Of a stretch of DNA of 64,000 nucleotides, positions 52,815 through 61,834 are shown piece after piece. The stretch covers positions 248,001 to 312,000 of the forward strand of contig NZ_RKIC01000010.1 of the NCBI RefSeq assembly GCF_003755185.1, given 5' to 3'. Position numbers and translations under genes: made by a program. Each line of letters opens with the position of its first letter. Within the stretch, counting starts at the first letter, position 1. The notes beneath the pieces are model-generated. The model searched no databases. It was not told the DNA's origin and was given only the letters and a program-made list of their open reading frames with translations. The DNA is from Frigoribacterium sp. PhB24 (GTDB taxonomy: Bacteria > Actinomycetota > Actinomycetes > Actinomycetales > Microbacteriaceae).

Positions 52815-53777
52815 TCAGTCGGCGGCGCGGATGACGATCGCGTCGGTCGGCGGGTCGACCTGACCGGGCTTCACCCAGACGTCGGGCTCGACGTAGATGA
52901 CGCGCGCGATCGGCACCGCCTCGCGGATGCGTGACTCGACCGCGTTGATCGCGCTCGCGACGTCGGCCAGCACCGTGCGGCCGGGCATCGCGACCTTGAC
53001 GCCGACGAGCAGCTCGTCGGGGCCGAGGTAGAGGGTCTTCATGTGGATGATCGACTCGACCTCGGGTCCGCCGGTGATCGCCTCGCGGATCTTCCGCACG
53101 TCGTCGGCCGAGGCTCCCTCGCCGACGAGCAGGCTCTTGGTCTCGATGCCGAGGATCACGGCCACCGCGACGAGCAGCACGCCGATGGCGATCGTGCCGA
53201 TCGCGTCGTAGACCCCGTCGCCGGTGATCCAGGTGAGCACGACGCCGATCATCGCGAACGACAGGCCGAGCAGGGCCGCGGCGTCCTCGAGCAGCACCAC
53301 CGGCAGCTCGGGAGCCTTCGCCCGCCGGATGAACGACGCCCAGCTCTGCTGGCCCTTGCTCGGACGGGACTCGCGGATCGCGGTCCGCAGCGAGAAGCCC
53401 TCGAGTGCGAGCGAGATCGCGAGCACGAGCACCGGCAGCCAGGGCACCTCGAGCGGGTGAGGCTCGCGCAGCTTCTCGACGCCTTCGTAGAGCGAGAAGA
53501 CGCCGCCGACGCTGAACAGGATGATCGAGACGACGAAGGCGTAGACGTAGCGCTCGCGCCCGTGACCGAAGGGATGCTCGGCGTCGGCGGCCTTCTTGGC
53601 CTTGCGGCCGCCGAGCAACAGCAGCAGCTGGTTGCCCGAGTCGGCCAGCGAGTGGACGCCCTCGGCGAGCATCGACGACGACCCCGAGAAGGCCCAGGCG
53701 ATGAACTTCGTCACCGCGATGCCCAGGTTCGCGCTGAGTGCGGCGATGATCGCCTTGTTGCCGCCGTGACTGCTCAT
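52815..53777 (-). CDS. Cation diffusion facilitator (zinc/iron exporter type)
   Basis: 320 residues, six helices then a cytoplasmic ferredoxin-like domain (about 215-310). The metal site in helix 2 reads [13 protein letters not shown] (HxxxD) and in helix 5 LEDAAALLG (D). It exports Zn2+ or similar divalent metal ions by proton exchange. The HPFGHGRER loop is also typical. Confidence 0.9.
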   Translation of the reverse strand: MSSHGGNKAIIAALSANLGIAVTKFIAWAFSGSSSMLAEGVHSLADSGNQLLLLLGGRKAKKAADAEHPFGHGRERYVYAFVVSIILFSVGGVFSLYEGVEKLREPHPLEVPWLPVLVLAISLALEGFSLRTAIRESRPSKGQQSWASFIRRAKAPELPVVLLEDAAALLGLSFAMIGVVLTWITGDGVYDAIGTIAIGVLLVAVAVILGIETKSLLVGEGASADDVRKIREAITGGPEVESIIHMKTLYLGPDELLVGVKVAMPGRTVLADVASAINAVESRIREAVPIARVIYVEPDVWVKPGQVDPPTDAIVIRAAD

Positions 53778-53823
53778 CGGTTCGATCCCCTCGTGTGGTC
53801 CTGGTCGATCCTAGGATGGCGGG

Positions 53824-54675
53824 ATGGTCACCACCCTCCCCACCACAGCGATTCTCGGAGCCGGCTCGATGGGCGGTGCGATCCTGCAGGGCCTGCTGCG
53901 CCCAGAAGTGTCCGTCGAGGGCGGCGTGCGGGTGACGAACCGCACCGAGGTCAAGGCCCGCGCGCTGCGGCACGGCGCCGTCACCTCGCTCGCGACCGAG
54001 ACCGACCCGAGTGCCAACTCCTCGGCCGTCGTCGGTGCGCGGTTGGTGCTGATCGGCGTCAAGCCGCACATGGTGGTCGACCTCCTCCACGAGATCGGCC
54101 CCGTGCTGGACGCCGGCGCCGTCGTGGTGAGCCTCGCGGCCGGCGTCACGACCGCCACGATGGAGGCCGCCCTGCCCGACTCCGTCTCGGTGCTGCGGTC
54201 GATGCCGAACACTCCGTCGCACGTCGGGCTCGGCGTCACCGGGCTCAGCGCCGGGTCACGGTCGACCGACGCCGACCTCGCGCTCGCCCGCTCGCTCTTC
54301 GCCGTCGTCGGCGACGTCGTGGTCGTCCCCGAGTCACAGATCGACGCGCTCAGCACCATCTCGGGTTCGGGCCCCGCGTACGTCTTCTTCCTGATCGAGC
54401 AACTGCAGGAGGCGGCGGTCGCGTTGGGCTTCACCCGCGCGCAGGCCGCGACCATGGTCCAGGGCACGTTCCGCGGCGCGAGCGAGCTGCTCGCCGCGAG
54501 CGACGTCCTGCCGGCCGACACCGCGCCGGCCGAGCTGCGTCGCCGCGTCACGAGCCCCGGCGGGACGACCGAACGCGCCGTCGCCGAACTCGCGCAGGGC
54601 GGCCTCGTCGACCTCTTCGAGCGGGCGACCCAGGCCGCCCTCGCCCGCAACCGCGAGATCGCCGAAGGCCGCTGA
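53824..54675 (+). CDS. proC: Pyrroline-5-carboxylate reductase
   Basis: 283 residues. NADPH-binding GAGSMGGAI at the start, VKPHMV, MPNTPS and the C-terminal STISGSGPAYVFFLIE and VTSPGGTTERAV are diagnostic. It makes proline as the last biosynthetic step. TAGGAT (53812-53817) is six bases before ATG, so leaderless. Confidence 0.95.
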   Translation: MVTTLPTTAILGAGSMGGAILQGLLRPEVSVEGGVRVTNRTEVKARALRHGAVTSLATETDPSANSSAVVGARLVLIGVKPHMVVDLLHEIGPVLDAGAVVVSLAAGVTTATMEAALPDSVSVLRSMPNTPSHVGLGVTGLSAGSRSTDADLALARSLFAVVGDVVVVPESQIDALSTISGSGPAYVFFLIEQLQEAAVALGFTRAQAATMVQGTFRGASELLAASDVLPADTAPAELRRRVTSPGGTTERAVAELAQGGLVDLFERATQAALARNREIAEGR

Positions 54676-54682
54676 CCTGCGC

Positions 54683-55354
54683 TCAGCCCTCGAGGGCTGC
54701 GAAGCGCTCGATCGCGCGGCTGTCGCCCGACACGATGATCAGGTCGTGGTTGCTGATGACCGTCTCGGGCGTGGCCTCGACGAACGCGCCTCCGGGGCTC
54801 TTGACGCCGACGATCGTGATGCCGTACTTCGTGCGGATGTTCGACGCCGCCAGCGAGGCTCCGCGCACGGGCTTCGGCGGGTACATCTTGACGATGGCGA
54901 AGGCGTCGTCGAACTCGATGTAGTCGAGCATGCGGCCCGAGACGAGGTGCGCCACGCGCTCGCCGGCCTCGCGCTCGGGGTAGATCACGTGGTTGGCGCC
55001 GATGCGCGCGAGGATCTTGCCGTGCGACTGGCTGATCGCCTTCGCCCAGATCTGGGGCACCTTGAGGTCGACGAGGTTCGCGGTGATCAACACGCTCGCC
55101 TCGATCGACGAACCGACGGCGACGACCGCGATCGAGAAGTCCTGCGCGCCGATCTGTTTGAGGGCGTCGATGCTGCGCGCGTCGGCCTGCACCGCGTGCG
55201 TCACGCGGTCGGCCCACTTCTGCACGAGGCCGGCGTCGGTGTCGACGGCCAGGACGTCGCGATCCTGTCGCTCGAGTTGCCCGGCGGTCGCGGCACCGAA
55301 GCGGCCGAGGCCGATGACGAGCACCGGGGCGTCGTGCTTGATCTTGTCAACCAA
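54683..55354 (-). CDS. ktrA: Potassium channel regulatory subunit (KtrA/TrkA, RCK)
   Basis: 223 residues. The RCK-N domain starts VLVIGLGRFGAATAGQLERQ with the NAD/ATP-binding GxGxxG and acid DTD; RCK-C (about 140-223) binds a ligand. It gates the KtrB channel. The TTG start at 55354 overlaps the channel gene's end by 8 bases; no ATG or GTG is available in the right place. Confidence 0.9.
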   Translation of the reverse strand: MVDKIKHDAPVLVIGLGRFGAATAGQLERQDRDVLAVDTDAGLVQKWADRVTHAVQADARSIDALKQIGAQDFSIAVVAVGSSIEASVLITANLVDLKVPQIWAKAISQSHGKILARIGANHVIYPEREAGERVAHLVSGRMLDYIEFDDAFAIVKMYPPKPVRGASLAASNIRTKYGITIVGVKSPGGAFVEATPETVISNHDLIIVSGDSRAIERFAALEG

Positions 55355-56804
55355 CGATCGGTCGCTCCTCGGCTCTCGTGAACAACTGGCGTCGCTGGCT
55401 GGCGGCCAGGGCGACGGAGAGTGTCACTGTACCAACGCGGCCCATCCACATCGTGACCGCCAGGATGTACTTCGCCGAGTCGGGGAGGCGTTCGGTGAGG
55501 CCCGTGCTGAGGCCCGAGGTGGCGAACGCCGAGATGGACTCGAACAGCACGTGGTCGAGGGGCTCCTTCGTGATGTGCATGATCAGGATGCTCGACACGG
55601 CGACGATCGTGGCGCCCCAGAGGACGACGCTGACGGCCAGGCGCAGGACGTCGCTGGGGATGCGGCGGCCGAAGGCCTCCATCGACCGCTGACCTCGGGC
55701 CTCGGCGAACGCCGCGAGGAACAGCACGGCGAGCGTCGTCACCTTGATGCCGCCGGCCGTCGAGGCGGAGCCGCCGCCGATGAACATGAGCATGTCGGTG
55801 ACGAGCAGCGACGACCCGTTCAGGTCGGAGATCTGGATCGTCGAGAAGCCGCCGGATCGCGTCATCATGCTGAGGAAGAGCGACTGGAACACCGTCGGGC
55901 CGGCCTCGATGCCGCCGAACGTCTTCGGGTTGTCGAACTCGAGGATGATGTAGAGCACCATGCCGAACACGATCAGGATCGCCGTCGTCAGCAGGGTCAG
56001 CTTGACGTGCACGGACCATCTACGGGGGTTGCGCGGGTTGCGGGCCAGGGCGTAGATCACCGGGAACCCGATGCTGCCGAGGAACACCCCGACCATGATC
56101 AGGCTGAGGAACCAGTAATCGTTCTCGAACGCCGCCAGACCCTCGGCGTTCGGCGTGAACCCCGTGTTGGTGAATGCCATCGCCGAGTAGTAGAAGCTGT
56201 CGAGCACGGCGTCGTCGACGGGGATGCCGTCGATCAGCATGCGCGGGATCATCAGCAGCGCGATCGCGAGCTGGATGACGAACGAGCTGAGCGCCACCGT
56301 CGTCAGCAGGCCGCCGATCTCGCCGAGCCGCACCGCCTGCCCCTCGGGCACCGGGCCGGCGTGCACGCGCAGCGGGTTCTGGTCGCCCGCCGCCATGAGT
56401 CGTGCCCGCAGGCCGAGCTTGCGCGAGACGACGAGGCCCATGATCGAGGCGAGGGTGAGCACACCGATGGCGCCGATCTGCACGCCGACGAAGATCACGA
56501 CGTGCCCGAACACGGACCAATGGGTGGCCATGTCGACGGTCGCGAGTCCGGTCACGCAGATGACCGAGACGGCGGTGAAGACGGAGTCGGCCAGAGGAGT
56601 GATCGTCCGGTCCGCGGACGAGATCGGCAGCGAGAACAGCAGCGTGAAGACGACGATCAGCCCGGTGAAGATCAGGATGGCGAAGCGCGCGGGCGACTTG
56701 CGACCGATGTCGTCGATCGCGTCGCTGAGTCTGCGCCAGGGCGAGCGGCCGGGGTCCGAGGGGCGGCGTCGACCGGCGACGGGGGCGCGAGTCACGCCGG
56801 TCAT
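55347..56804 (-). CDS. ktrB: Potassium uptake channel subunit (KtrB/TrkH)
   Basis: 485 residues with four M1-P-M2 repeats. Filter glycines are visible as VSVICVTGLATV, FTNTGFTPNA, MTRSGGFSTI and FATSGLSTGL. It carries K+ and, with the RCK subunit encoded directly after, forms the Ktr complex. ATG 56804 is the start. The overlap with ktrA keeps the stoichiometry coupled. Confidence 0.93.
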   Translation of the reverse strand: MTGVTRAPVAGRRRPSDPGRSPWRRLSDAIDDIGRKSPARFAILIFTGLIVVFTLLFSLPISSADRTITPLADSVFTAVSVICVTGLATVDMATHWSVFGHVVIFVGVQIGAIGVLTLASIMGLVVSRKLGLRARLMAAGDQNPLRVHAGPVPEGQAVRLGEIGGLLTTVALSSFVIQLAIALLMIPRMLIDGIPVDDAVLDSFYYSAMAFTNTGFTPNAEGLAAFENDYWFLSLIMVGVFLGSIGFPVIYALARNPRNPRRWSVHVKLTLLTTAILIVFGMVLYIILEFDNPKTFGGIEAGPTVFQSLFLSMMTRSGGFSTIQISDLNGSSLLVTDMLMFIGGGSASTAGGIKVTTLAVLFLAAFAEARGQRSMEAFGRRIPSDVLRLAVSVVLWGATIVAVSSILIMHITKEPLDHVLFESISAFATSGLSTGLTERLPDSAKYILAVTMWMGRVGTVTLSVALAASQRRQLFTRAEERPIVG

Positions 56805-56858
56805 GCTATCCCGGCGGACAGCCCGGCCGCGCTCGCCCGGGGTCACTACGCTGGTCGC

Positions 56859-57395
56859 ATGCCGGACATCTTCGCCGTGATCGCCGACGCCACCCGCCGA
56901 GACCTCTTGAAGGTGCTGCTCGACGCCTCGTTGTCGACCGACTCCGCCAACGCCGACATCAGCGTGGGCGAGATGGTCACCTCGCTCGGCGTCAGCCAGC
57001 CGACGGTGTCGAAGCACCTGCGCGTGCTCCGCGAGGCCGGTCTCGTGAGCGTCCGCGAAGAGGGACAGCACCGTTACTACTCTCTCGAGTCCGGGCCGCT
57101 CGAGGTCGTCGAGGACTGGTTGATCCCGTTCGTCAGCGCCGAGACCCTCACGTCCGAGGTGCTGTCCAGCACGCCGTTCGCGGCCTGGGCCGGGGCCGGC
57201 GTGCCCGCCCCTATCCGGCGGGCGGCCGAGAACCTGCCCGACGCCGAGGACGTCGGGAGCACGCTGGGCCGCTACGCGGCCGGGGCGCAGTACCGCGCCT
57301 CCTCGGCTCTGCACGACGCGCAGAGCGCGCTCGGTGCCCTCGACGAGCGTGTCATCGATCCCGTCCGCAAGCGCCTGGGGCGTACCGGGCAGTAG
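56859..57395 (+). CDS. ArsR-type winged-helix regulator
   Basis: 178 residues. HTH region ISVGEMVTSLGVSQPTVSKHLRVLREAGLV (shown in part: LGVSQPTVSKHLRVL) with DATRRDLLKVLL before it, as in ArsR family. No Cys metal motif, so likely not metal-sensing. The C-terminal 75 residues are a helical extension. TACGCT (56847-56852) is six bases before ATG, so leaderless. The dispersed word at 57294 falls in frame (YRASSA). Confidence 0.85.
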   Translation: MPDIFAVIADATRRDLLKVLLDASLSTDSANADISVGEMVTSLGVSQPTVSKHLRVLREAGLVSVREEGQHRYYSLESGPLEVVEDWLIPFVSAETLTSEVLSSTPFAAWAGAGVPAPIRRAAENLPDAEDVGSTLGRYAAGAQYRASSALHDAQSALGALDERVIDPVRKRLGRTGQ

Positions 57396-57508
57396 CGTCC
57401 GACCGTCCTTTACACCGAGTCACACGCGCCCCTAGAGTTGCCCCCAGGCACACGGGAAACACTCGTCTGCGCCACAGCCCCGCCCGGGGCCCGAGTCGAG
57501 GCAGGGTC

Positions 57509-57703
57509 ATGTCGCCGGATCTGTCGGATGTGCGGTTCCTCACGGTCGCCGAGGTGGCCGACATGATGCGCGTGTCGAAGATGACCGTCTACCGCATGGT
57601 CCACTCGGGCGAGCTTCCCGCGATCCGCTTCGGACGGTCGTTCCGGGTGCCCGAATCGGCCGTCGCGGCCGTGTTGCGCATCGGCATCGCCGACGTCGGC
57701 TAG
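57509..57703 (+). CDS. BldC-like/excisionase-type helix-turn-helix protein
   Basis: 64 residues: RFLTVAEVADMMRVSKMTVYRMVHSGELPAIRFGRSFRVPE (shown in part: LTVAEVADMMRVSKMTVYRM), the MerR/excisionase winged helix of BldC, a conserved actinobacterial development regulator. The size matches. The start ATG follows AGGCAGGGTC, a weak ribosome site. Confidence 0.85.
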   Translation: MSPDLSDVRFLTVAEVADMMRVSKMTVYRMVHSGELPAIRFGRSFRVPESAVAAVLRIGIADVG

Positions 57704-57809
57704 GCCACTTCGACTTTCTCGGGCCGTCCTAGTAGACTGACCCGAGGCATTTTTCCGCGGTTCTGTTTCGGACCCGGTCGGTCCAATCCAGAAATCAGTG
57801 AGGTCCTCT

Positions 57810-57908
57810 ATGGGTTCTGTCATCAAGAAGCGTCGCAAGCGCATGGCGAAGAAGAAGCACCGCAAGCTGCTTCGCAAGACTCGTCACCAGCGTCGCAACA
57901 AGAAGTAG
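57810..57908 (+). CDS. 30S ribosomal protein bS22 (AURKAIP1/COX24 domain)
   Basis: 32 residues: MGSVIKKRRKRMAKKKH then RKLLRKTRHQRRNKK. This is the highly basic bS22 protein found on the actinobacterial small subunit. GTGAGGTCCTCT upstream contains AGG as ribosome site. A promoter-like TAGACT is at 57732-57737. It is too short for most gene finders. A strong terminator follows. Confidence 0.92.
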   Translation: MGSVIKKRRKRMAKKKHRKLLRKTRHQRRNKK

Positions 57909-57917
57909 TCGCTCGAC

Positions 57918-57958
57918 ACGAAGGCCCCCGCCGACCACCGGTCGCCGGGGGCCTTCGT
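57918..57958 (+). terminator. Terminator of the bS22 gene
   Basis: ACGAAGGCCCCCG (57918-57930) pairs exactly with CGGGGGCCTTCGT (57946-57958); loop 15 bases. Confidence 0.85.
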
Positions 57959-57998
57959 CGTGCCCGGCTCCCGCCCGGCTCTCGCTACCCTTGACGGC

Positions 57999-58265
57999 AT
58001 GGCCGAACCGCGAATCACCCTCTTGACCAAGCCGGGCTGCCACCTGTGCGACGACGCCCGTTCCGCGCTGCACGAGGTGCTGGCCGAACCCGAGTTCGCC
58101 GATGCGGGCCTGGCCGTCGGCGAGAAGAACATCCTCGACGACTCCGAGCTCGTCGCCGAGTACGCCGAAGAGATCCCCGTCGTCCTGATCGACGGTCGGG
58201 TGCACACGATCTGGCGCATCGAGCCCGAACGGCTGCGCACGGCGCTCCGCGCCGCGGTCCGCTAA
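57999..58265 (+). CDS. Glutaredoxin-like thiol protein
   Basis: 88 residues. The redox motif is KPGCHLCDDA (CxxC), with cis-Pro in EEIPVVLIDG. It belongs to the short DUF836/glutaredoxin-like group common in actinobacteria. TACCCT (57986-57991) lies 7 bases before ATG, so leaderless. Target unknown. Confidence 0.88.
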   Translation: MAEPRITLLTKPGCHLCDDARSALHEVLAEPEFADAGLAVGEKNILDDSELVAEYAEEIPVVLIDGRVHTIWRIEPERLRTALRAAVR

Positions 58266-58289
58266 GCCGGTCGAGCACGCACGACGACG

Positions 58290-58325
58290 AGAAGCCCCGA
58301 CGAGATGACTCTCGTCGGGGCTTCT
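58290..58325. terminator. Bidirectional terminator between glutaredoxin gene and aspS
   Basis: A perfect 16-bp stem, AGAAGCCCCGACGAGA / TCTCGTCGGGGCTTCT, with loop TGAC, between convergent genes. Confidence 0.85.
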
Positions 58326-58343
58326 GCGGTTCGTGCGGCGAAC

Positions 58344-59678
58344 CTACGGCTGGAGGCGCGTGGGACCGCGGAAGAGGAAGGTCACCTCGCGCAGGTTGGC
58401 CTGGTGCAGCATCAGCATCAACACGCGGGCGAGGCCCATTCCGAAGCCGCCGTGCGACGGGGCGCCGTAACGGAAGAAGTCGAGGTAGCTCGAGAGTTCT
58501 TCGGGCTTCATGCCCTTCTCGCGGATCTGCTGCTCGAGCACCTCGATGCGGTGCTCGCGCTGTGCGCCCGTGGTGATCTCGGTGCCGCGGTAGATCAGGT
58601 CGTAGCTCTTGGTGAGCTGCGGGTCGTCGTCATGACGCATGTGATAGAACGGGCGGATCGATGCGTCGTAGTCGGTCAGATACACGAAGTCGTGCCCGAA
58701 CTCCTCGGCCACGTACTCGGCGATGCGGCGTTCGCCCTCGGGGTCCATGTCGGCGTCGGCGCGGGGCACCTCGTAGCCGCGCTCGGCCACGATGCGCTTG
58801 GCCTCGGCCAGAGGGATGCGCGGGAACGGCACGGTGGGCACGACGAGGTCGACGTCGAAGAGCTCCTTGATCTCGGCGCCGTGCTTGTCGGCCACGGCCT
58901 GGAACGCGAAGGCCAGCAGCTGCTCCTGCATCTCCATGACGTCCTCGTGGCTCTCGACGTAGCTGATCTCGGCATCGACCCCGGTGAACTCGGTCGCGTG
59001 ACGGGACGTGAACGACGGGTCGGCGCGGAACACCGGGGCGATCTCGAAGATCTTGCCGAAGCCGGCCGACTGGGCCATCTGCTTGAAGAACTGCGGGGAC
59101 TGAGCCAGGTAGGCGACGCCGTCGAAGTAGTCGACCTTGAACAGTTCGGCGTTCGACTCGCTCGGGGTGGCCATGAGCTTGGGGGTGTGGATCTCGACGT
59201 AGTCGCGCTCGATCCACCAGGTGCGCAGGGCGTGCTCGAACGTCGTCTGCACCCGGAAGATCAGGGCGTTGCGGGGGACCCGCAGGTCGAGGAAGCGCCA
59301 GTCGAGGCGCTTGTCGATGCCGCTGTCGGCGGCGATCGGGGTCTCGGGGTCGGCCAGCGAGTCGACGACGAGGGTCTCGACCTTGACCTCGATGCCGCCG
59401 AGCTTCACGCGCTCGTCGTGCTTGAGGTCACCCGTGACGGTGACGAAGCTGCCCTGCGAGAGCGACGAGATGGCGTCGGCGACGTCGTCGGTCTCGCCCG
59501 CGGCCTCGAGCACGTCGGCCGCGGTGCGGGGGCGGACCAGCTGCAGGGCGCCGGTCTCGTCGCGGAGGACGACGAACTGCACCTTCTTCTGATCACGCAC
59601 CGTCTCGACCCAGCCGGTCACGGTCACGGGTCCGTCGGGCAGCGCGGACAGGTCTTTGATGGGGGTGCGTTCGATCAC
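58344..59678 (-). CDS. aspS: Aspartyl-tRNA synthetase, non-discriminating type
   Basis: 444 residues. It has an OB-fold anticodon domain (about 1-105) and a class II core: FRADPSFTSRHATEFTGVDAE region (motif 2, seen in part as FRADPSFTSRHATEF) and GFGMGLARVLMLM (motif 3). The short archaeal-type form lacks the bacterial GAD insertion and usually charges both tRNA-Asp and tRNA-Asn. GTG 59678 is chosen because TAAACT (59687-59692) ends 8 bases before it; GTG 59699 is in frame but lies upstream of that promoter. Confidence 0.93.
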   Translation of the reverse strand: MIERTPIKDLSALPDGPVTVTGWVETVRDQKKVQFVVLRDETGALQLVRPRTAADVLEAAGETDDVADAISSLSQGSFVTVTGDLKHDERVKLGGIEVKVETLVVDSLADPETPIAADSGIDKRLDWRFLDLRVPRNALIFRVQTTFEHALRTWWIERDYVEIHTPKLMATPSESNAELFKVDYFDGVAYLAQSPQFFKQMAQSAGFGKIFEIAPVFRADPSFTSRHATEFTGVDAEISYVESHEDVMEMQEQLLAFAFQAVADKHGAEIKELFDVDLVVPTVPFPRIPLAEAKRIVAERGYEVPRADADMDPEGERRIAEYVAEEFGHDFVYLTDYDASIRPFYHMRHDDDPQLTKSYDLIYRGTEITTGAQREHRIEVLEQQIREKGMKPEELSSYLDFFRYGAPSHGGFGMGLARVLMLMLHQANLREVTFLFRGPTRLQP

Positions 59679-59798
59679 GAGGCCCGAGTTTACAGTCACC
59701 GCCTCTCGCGGCCCACCGCACCGCCCGTCCATGCCGCGGCGAGCTTGGGGGTTCCCGTGTGGGAGGTGTGCAGGCGGTCCCGACCTAGACTCGTTCGC

Positions 59799-60446
59799 AT
59801 GCCCGCGCAGCACATCCACCTCGTCCGGCACGGTGAGGTGCACAATCCCGAGCACGTGCTCTACGGCCGCCTCGACGGGTTCGGCCTGAGTGATCTCGGC
59901 CACCGCATGGCGGCCGCTTCGGCCGACGCCTTCCACGAGCAGGGCGTTCCCGTCCGAGCCGTGTTCGCCTCGCCGCTGCAGCGCACCCGTGAGAGCGCGG
60001 CGCCGTGGTCGTCGGCTTTCGGGCTCGAGACGCAGATCGACGAGCGGCTGATCGAGCCGACCAACAAGTACCAGGGTCGGCGCAGCGACTTCAGCATCGC
60101 CAAGCAGCTCAAGGTGCCGGCCGAATGGCCGTGGATCGTCAACCCGTTGAAGCCCAGTTGGGGCGAGGCCTACGTCAGCATCGCCGCCCGCATGCTGTCG
60201 GCGATCGACGAGGCCTGGTCGAGCGTCGACGACGGGGACGTCGTGCTCGTCAGTCACCAGCTGCCCATCTGGATGGTCCACCGCAGCGTCACGGGCGCCC
60301 GGCTGTTCCACGATCCCCGCCGTCGACGTTGCACCCTCTCGAGCATCACCACGCTCGAACGCCGCGAAGGGGGCTTCGTCGAGGTGGGCTACCAGGAACC
60401 CGCTGCACACTTGAACGAGTCCGCCGTCGACCTGGGAGCAGTGTGA
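59799..60446 (+). CDS. Histidine phosphatase family protein
   Basis: 215 residues. The phosphohistidine motif is HLVRHGEVHNP, the second Arg is in SPLQRTRESA, and His in LVSHQLPIWM. It belongs to the phosphoglycerate mutase-like superfamily; the substrate is unknown. TAGACT (59786-59791) is 7 bases before ATG, so leaderless. Its stop overlaps the next gene's GTG. The pairing with cytochrome c maturation genes is typical of actinobacteria. Confidence 0.9.
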   Translation: MPAQHIHLVRHGEVHNPEHVLYGRLDGFGLSDLGHRMAAASADAFHEQGVPVRAVFASPLQRTRESAAPWSSAFGLETQIDERLIEPTNKYQGRRSDFSIAKQLKVPAEWPWIVNPLKPSWGEAYVSIAARMLSAIDEAWSSVDDGDVVLVSHQLPIWMVHRSVTGARLFHDPRRRRCTLSSITTLERREGGFVEVGYQEPAAHLNESAVDLGAV

Positions 60447-61069
60447 GATTGACCACCCGCCCGACCCGCGCCCGGCTCGTCGCGCGCGGCCTGGCCCTCA
60501 CGGCCGTCGTGGCCCTCGTCGCCACGGGGTGCTCGGCCACGGCCGACGACCTCGCGACGCAGTACGGCAACGGCACCACCGAGAACTACATCTCGGGCAA
60601 CGGCACCGTCACCGAGATCGCCCCCGACGACCGCACCGACCCGGTCGCGTTCACCGCCGAGACCGACGCCGGCGAGACCGTCTCGCGGTCCGACCACGAC
60701 GGCGAGGTCGTCGTCCTCAACTTCTGGTACGCGGCGTGCCCGCCCTGCCGCCTCGAAGCGCCCGAGCTCGAGAAGCTCAACCAGTCGTACGCCGACAAGG
60801 GCGTCGAGTTCCTCGGCGTCAACGTGCGCGACCAGGCCGACACCTCCCTGGCCTTCGCCCGCACCTTCGACGTCACCTACCCGTCGGTCGTCGACGCCAA
60901 CGACGGGGCCGTCCAACTCGCCCTCGCGGGCACGATCGCGCCCAACGCCGTCCCGACCACGATCGTCCTCGACAAGCAGGGCCGCATCGCGGCGCGCATC
61001 CTCGGCGGTCTCGACGGGCCGAGCATCCTCGACACACTGATCTCCGACACCCTCGCCGAGACGTCCTAG
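60443..61069 (+). CDS. TlpA/ResA-like thiol-disulfide lipoprotein
   Basis: 208 residues. Signal with lipobox VATGC (Cys at about 30), thioredoxin fold with WYAACPPCRLEAPE (CPPC) and cis-Pro in NAVPTTIVLD. It reduces apocytochrome c haem-binding cysteines outside the membrane (ResA role). GTG 60443 overlaps the phosphatase stop (GTGA). First of the ccs genes. Confidence 0.9.
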   Translation: MRLTTRPTRARLVARGLALTAVVALVATGCSATADDLATQYGNGTTENYISGNGTVTEIAPDDRTDPVAFTAETDAGETVSRSDHDGEVVVLNFWYAACPPCRLEAPELEKLNQSYADKGVEFLGVNVRDQADTSLAFARTFDVTYPSVVDANDGAVQLALAGTIAPNAVPTTIVLDKQGRIAARILGGLDGPSILDTLISDTLAETS

Positions 61070-61834
61070 GTGTATCAGGGCAATCCCTTCTTCGACGCGG
61101 TCGTGGGCGGTCAGCTCGCGGTCGGCCTGCCGGTCGCCCTGCTGGCGGGGCTCATCTCGTTCCTGTCACCGTGCGTGCTACCGCTCGTGCCGGGGTACCT
61201 CGGTTACGTCGGCGGCCTGACCACCGGGGCGACCGAGGCAGGGGCCAAGCGTCGCGACCGCCGCCGGCTCGTGCTCGGCGTCGTCCTGTTCATCCTCGGC
61301 TTCTCGGTCGTCTTCGTCGGCACCTCGCTCGCGTTCGCCTCGGCGGGGTTCTGGCTGATCCAGTGGCGCGAGGTCGTCACACGGGTCATGGGTGTCGTGG
61401 TGGTCCTGCTCGGCCTCGTCTTCATCGGACAGTTCACGTTCCTGCAGCGCACGCTGAAGCCCGGATTCCTCCCGAAGACGGGCCTCGCCGGGGCACCGCT
61501 GCTCGGTATCGTCTTCGGCATCGGGTGGACGCCGTGCATCGGCCCGACCCTGGCCGCCGTGCAGGTGCTCGCCCTGGGCTCGGGCTCGGCCTGGCAAGGC
61601 GTCCTGCTCGGGGCCTTCTACTGCATCGGCCTCGGGGTGCCGTTCCTGCTCGTCGCGCTCGGCTTCGGCTGGGCGTCACGGTCCATCTCGTTCGTCAAGC
61701 GGCACATCCGCGTCGTCAACATCGTCGGAGGGTCACTGCTCGTGCTCATCGGTCTGCTCATGGTCACGGGCCTCTGGTCCAGCCTCATGTCGCACGTCGG
61801 GGCGGTGATCGCGACCTATGGCACGATCGTCTGA
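61070..61834 (+). CDS. ccdA: Cytochrome c biogenesis thiol transporter CcdA
   Basis: 254 residues, six helices. The two redox cysteines lie in SFLSPCVLPLVPGYL and GIGWTPCIGPTL, in the first and fourth helices. It passes electrons from cytoplasmic thioredoxin to the outer ResA-like protein. GTG 61070 follows the previous stop with no gap. Confidence 0.93.
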   Translation: MYQGNPFFDAVVGGQLAVGLPVALLAGLISFLSPCVLPLVPGYLGYVGGLTTGATEAGAKRRDRRRLVLGVVLFILGFSVVFVGTSLAFASAGFWLIQWREVVTRVMGVVVVLLGLVFIGQFTFLQRTLKPGFLPKTGLAGAPLLGIVFGIGWTPCIGPTLAAVQVLALGSGSAWQGVLLGAFYCIGLGVPFLLVALGFGWASRSISFVKRHIRVVNIVGGSLLVLIGLLMVTGLWSSLMSHVGAVIATYGTIV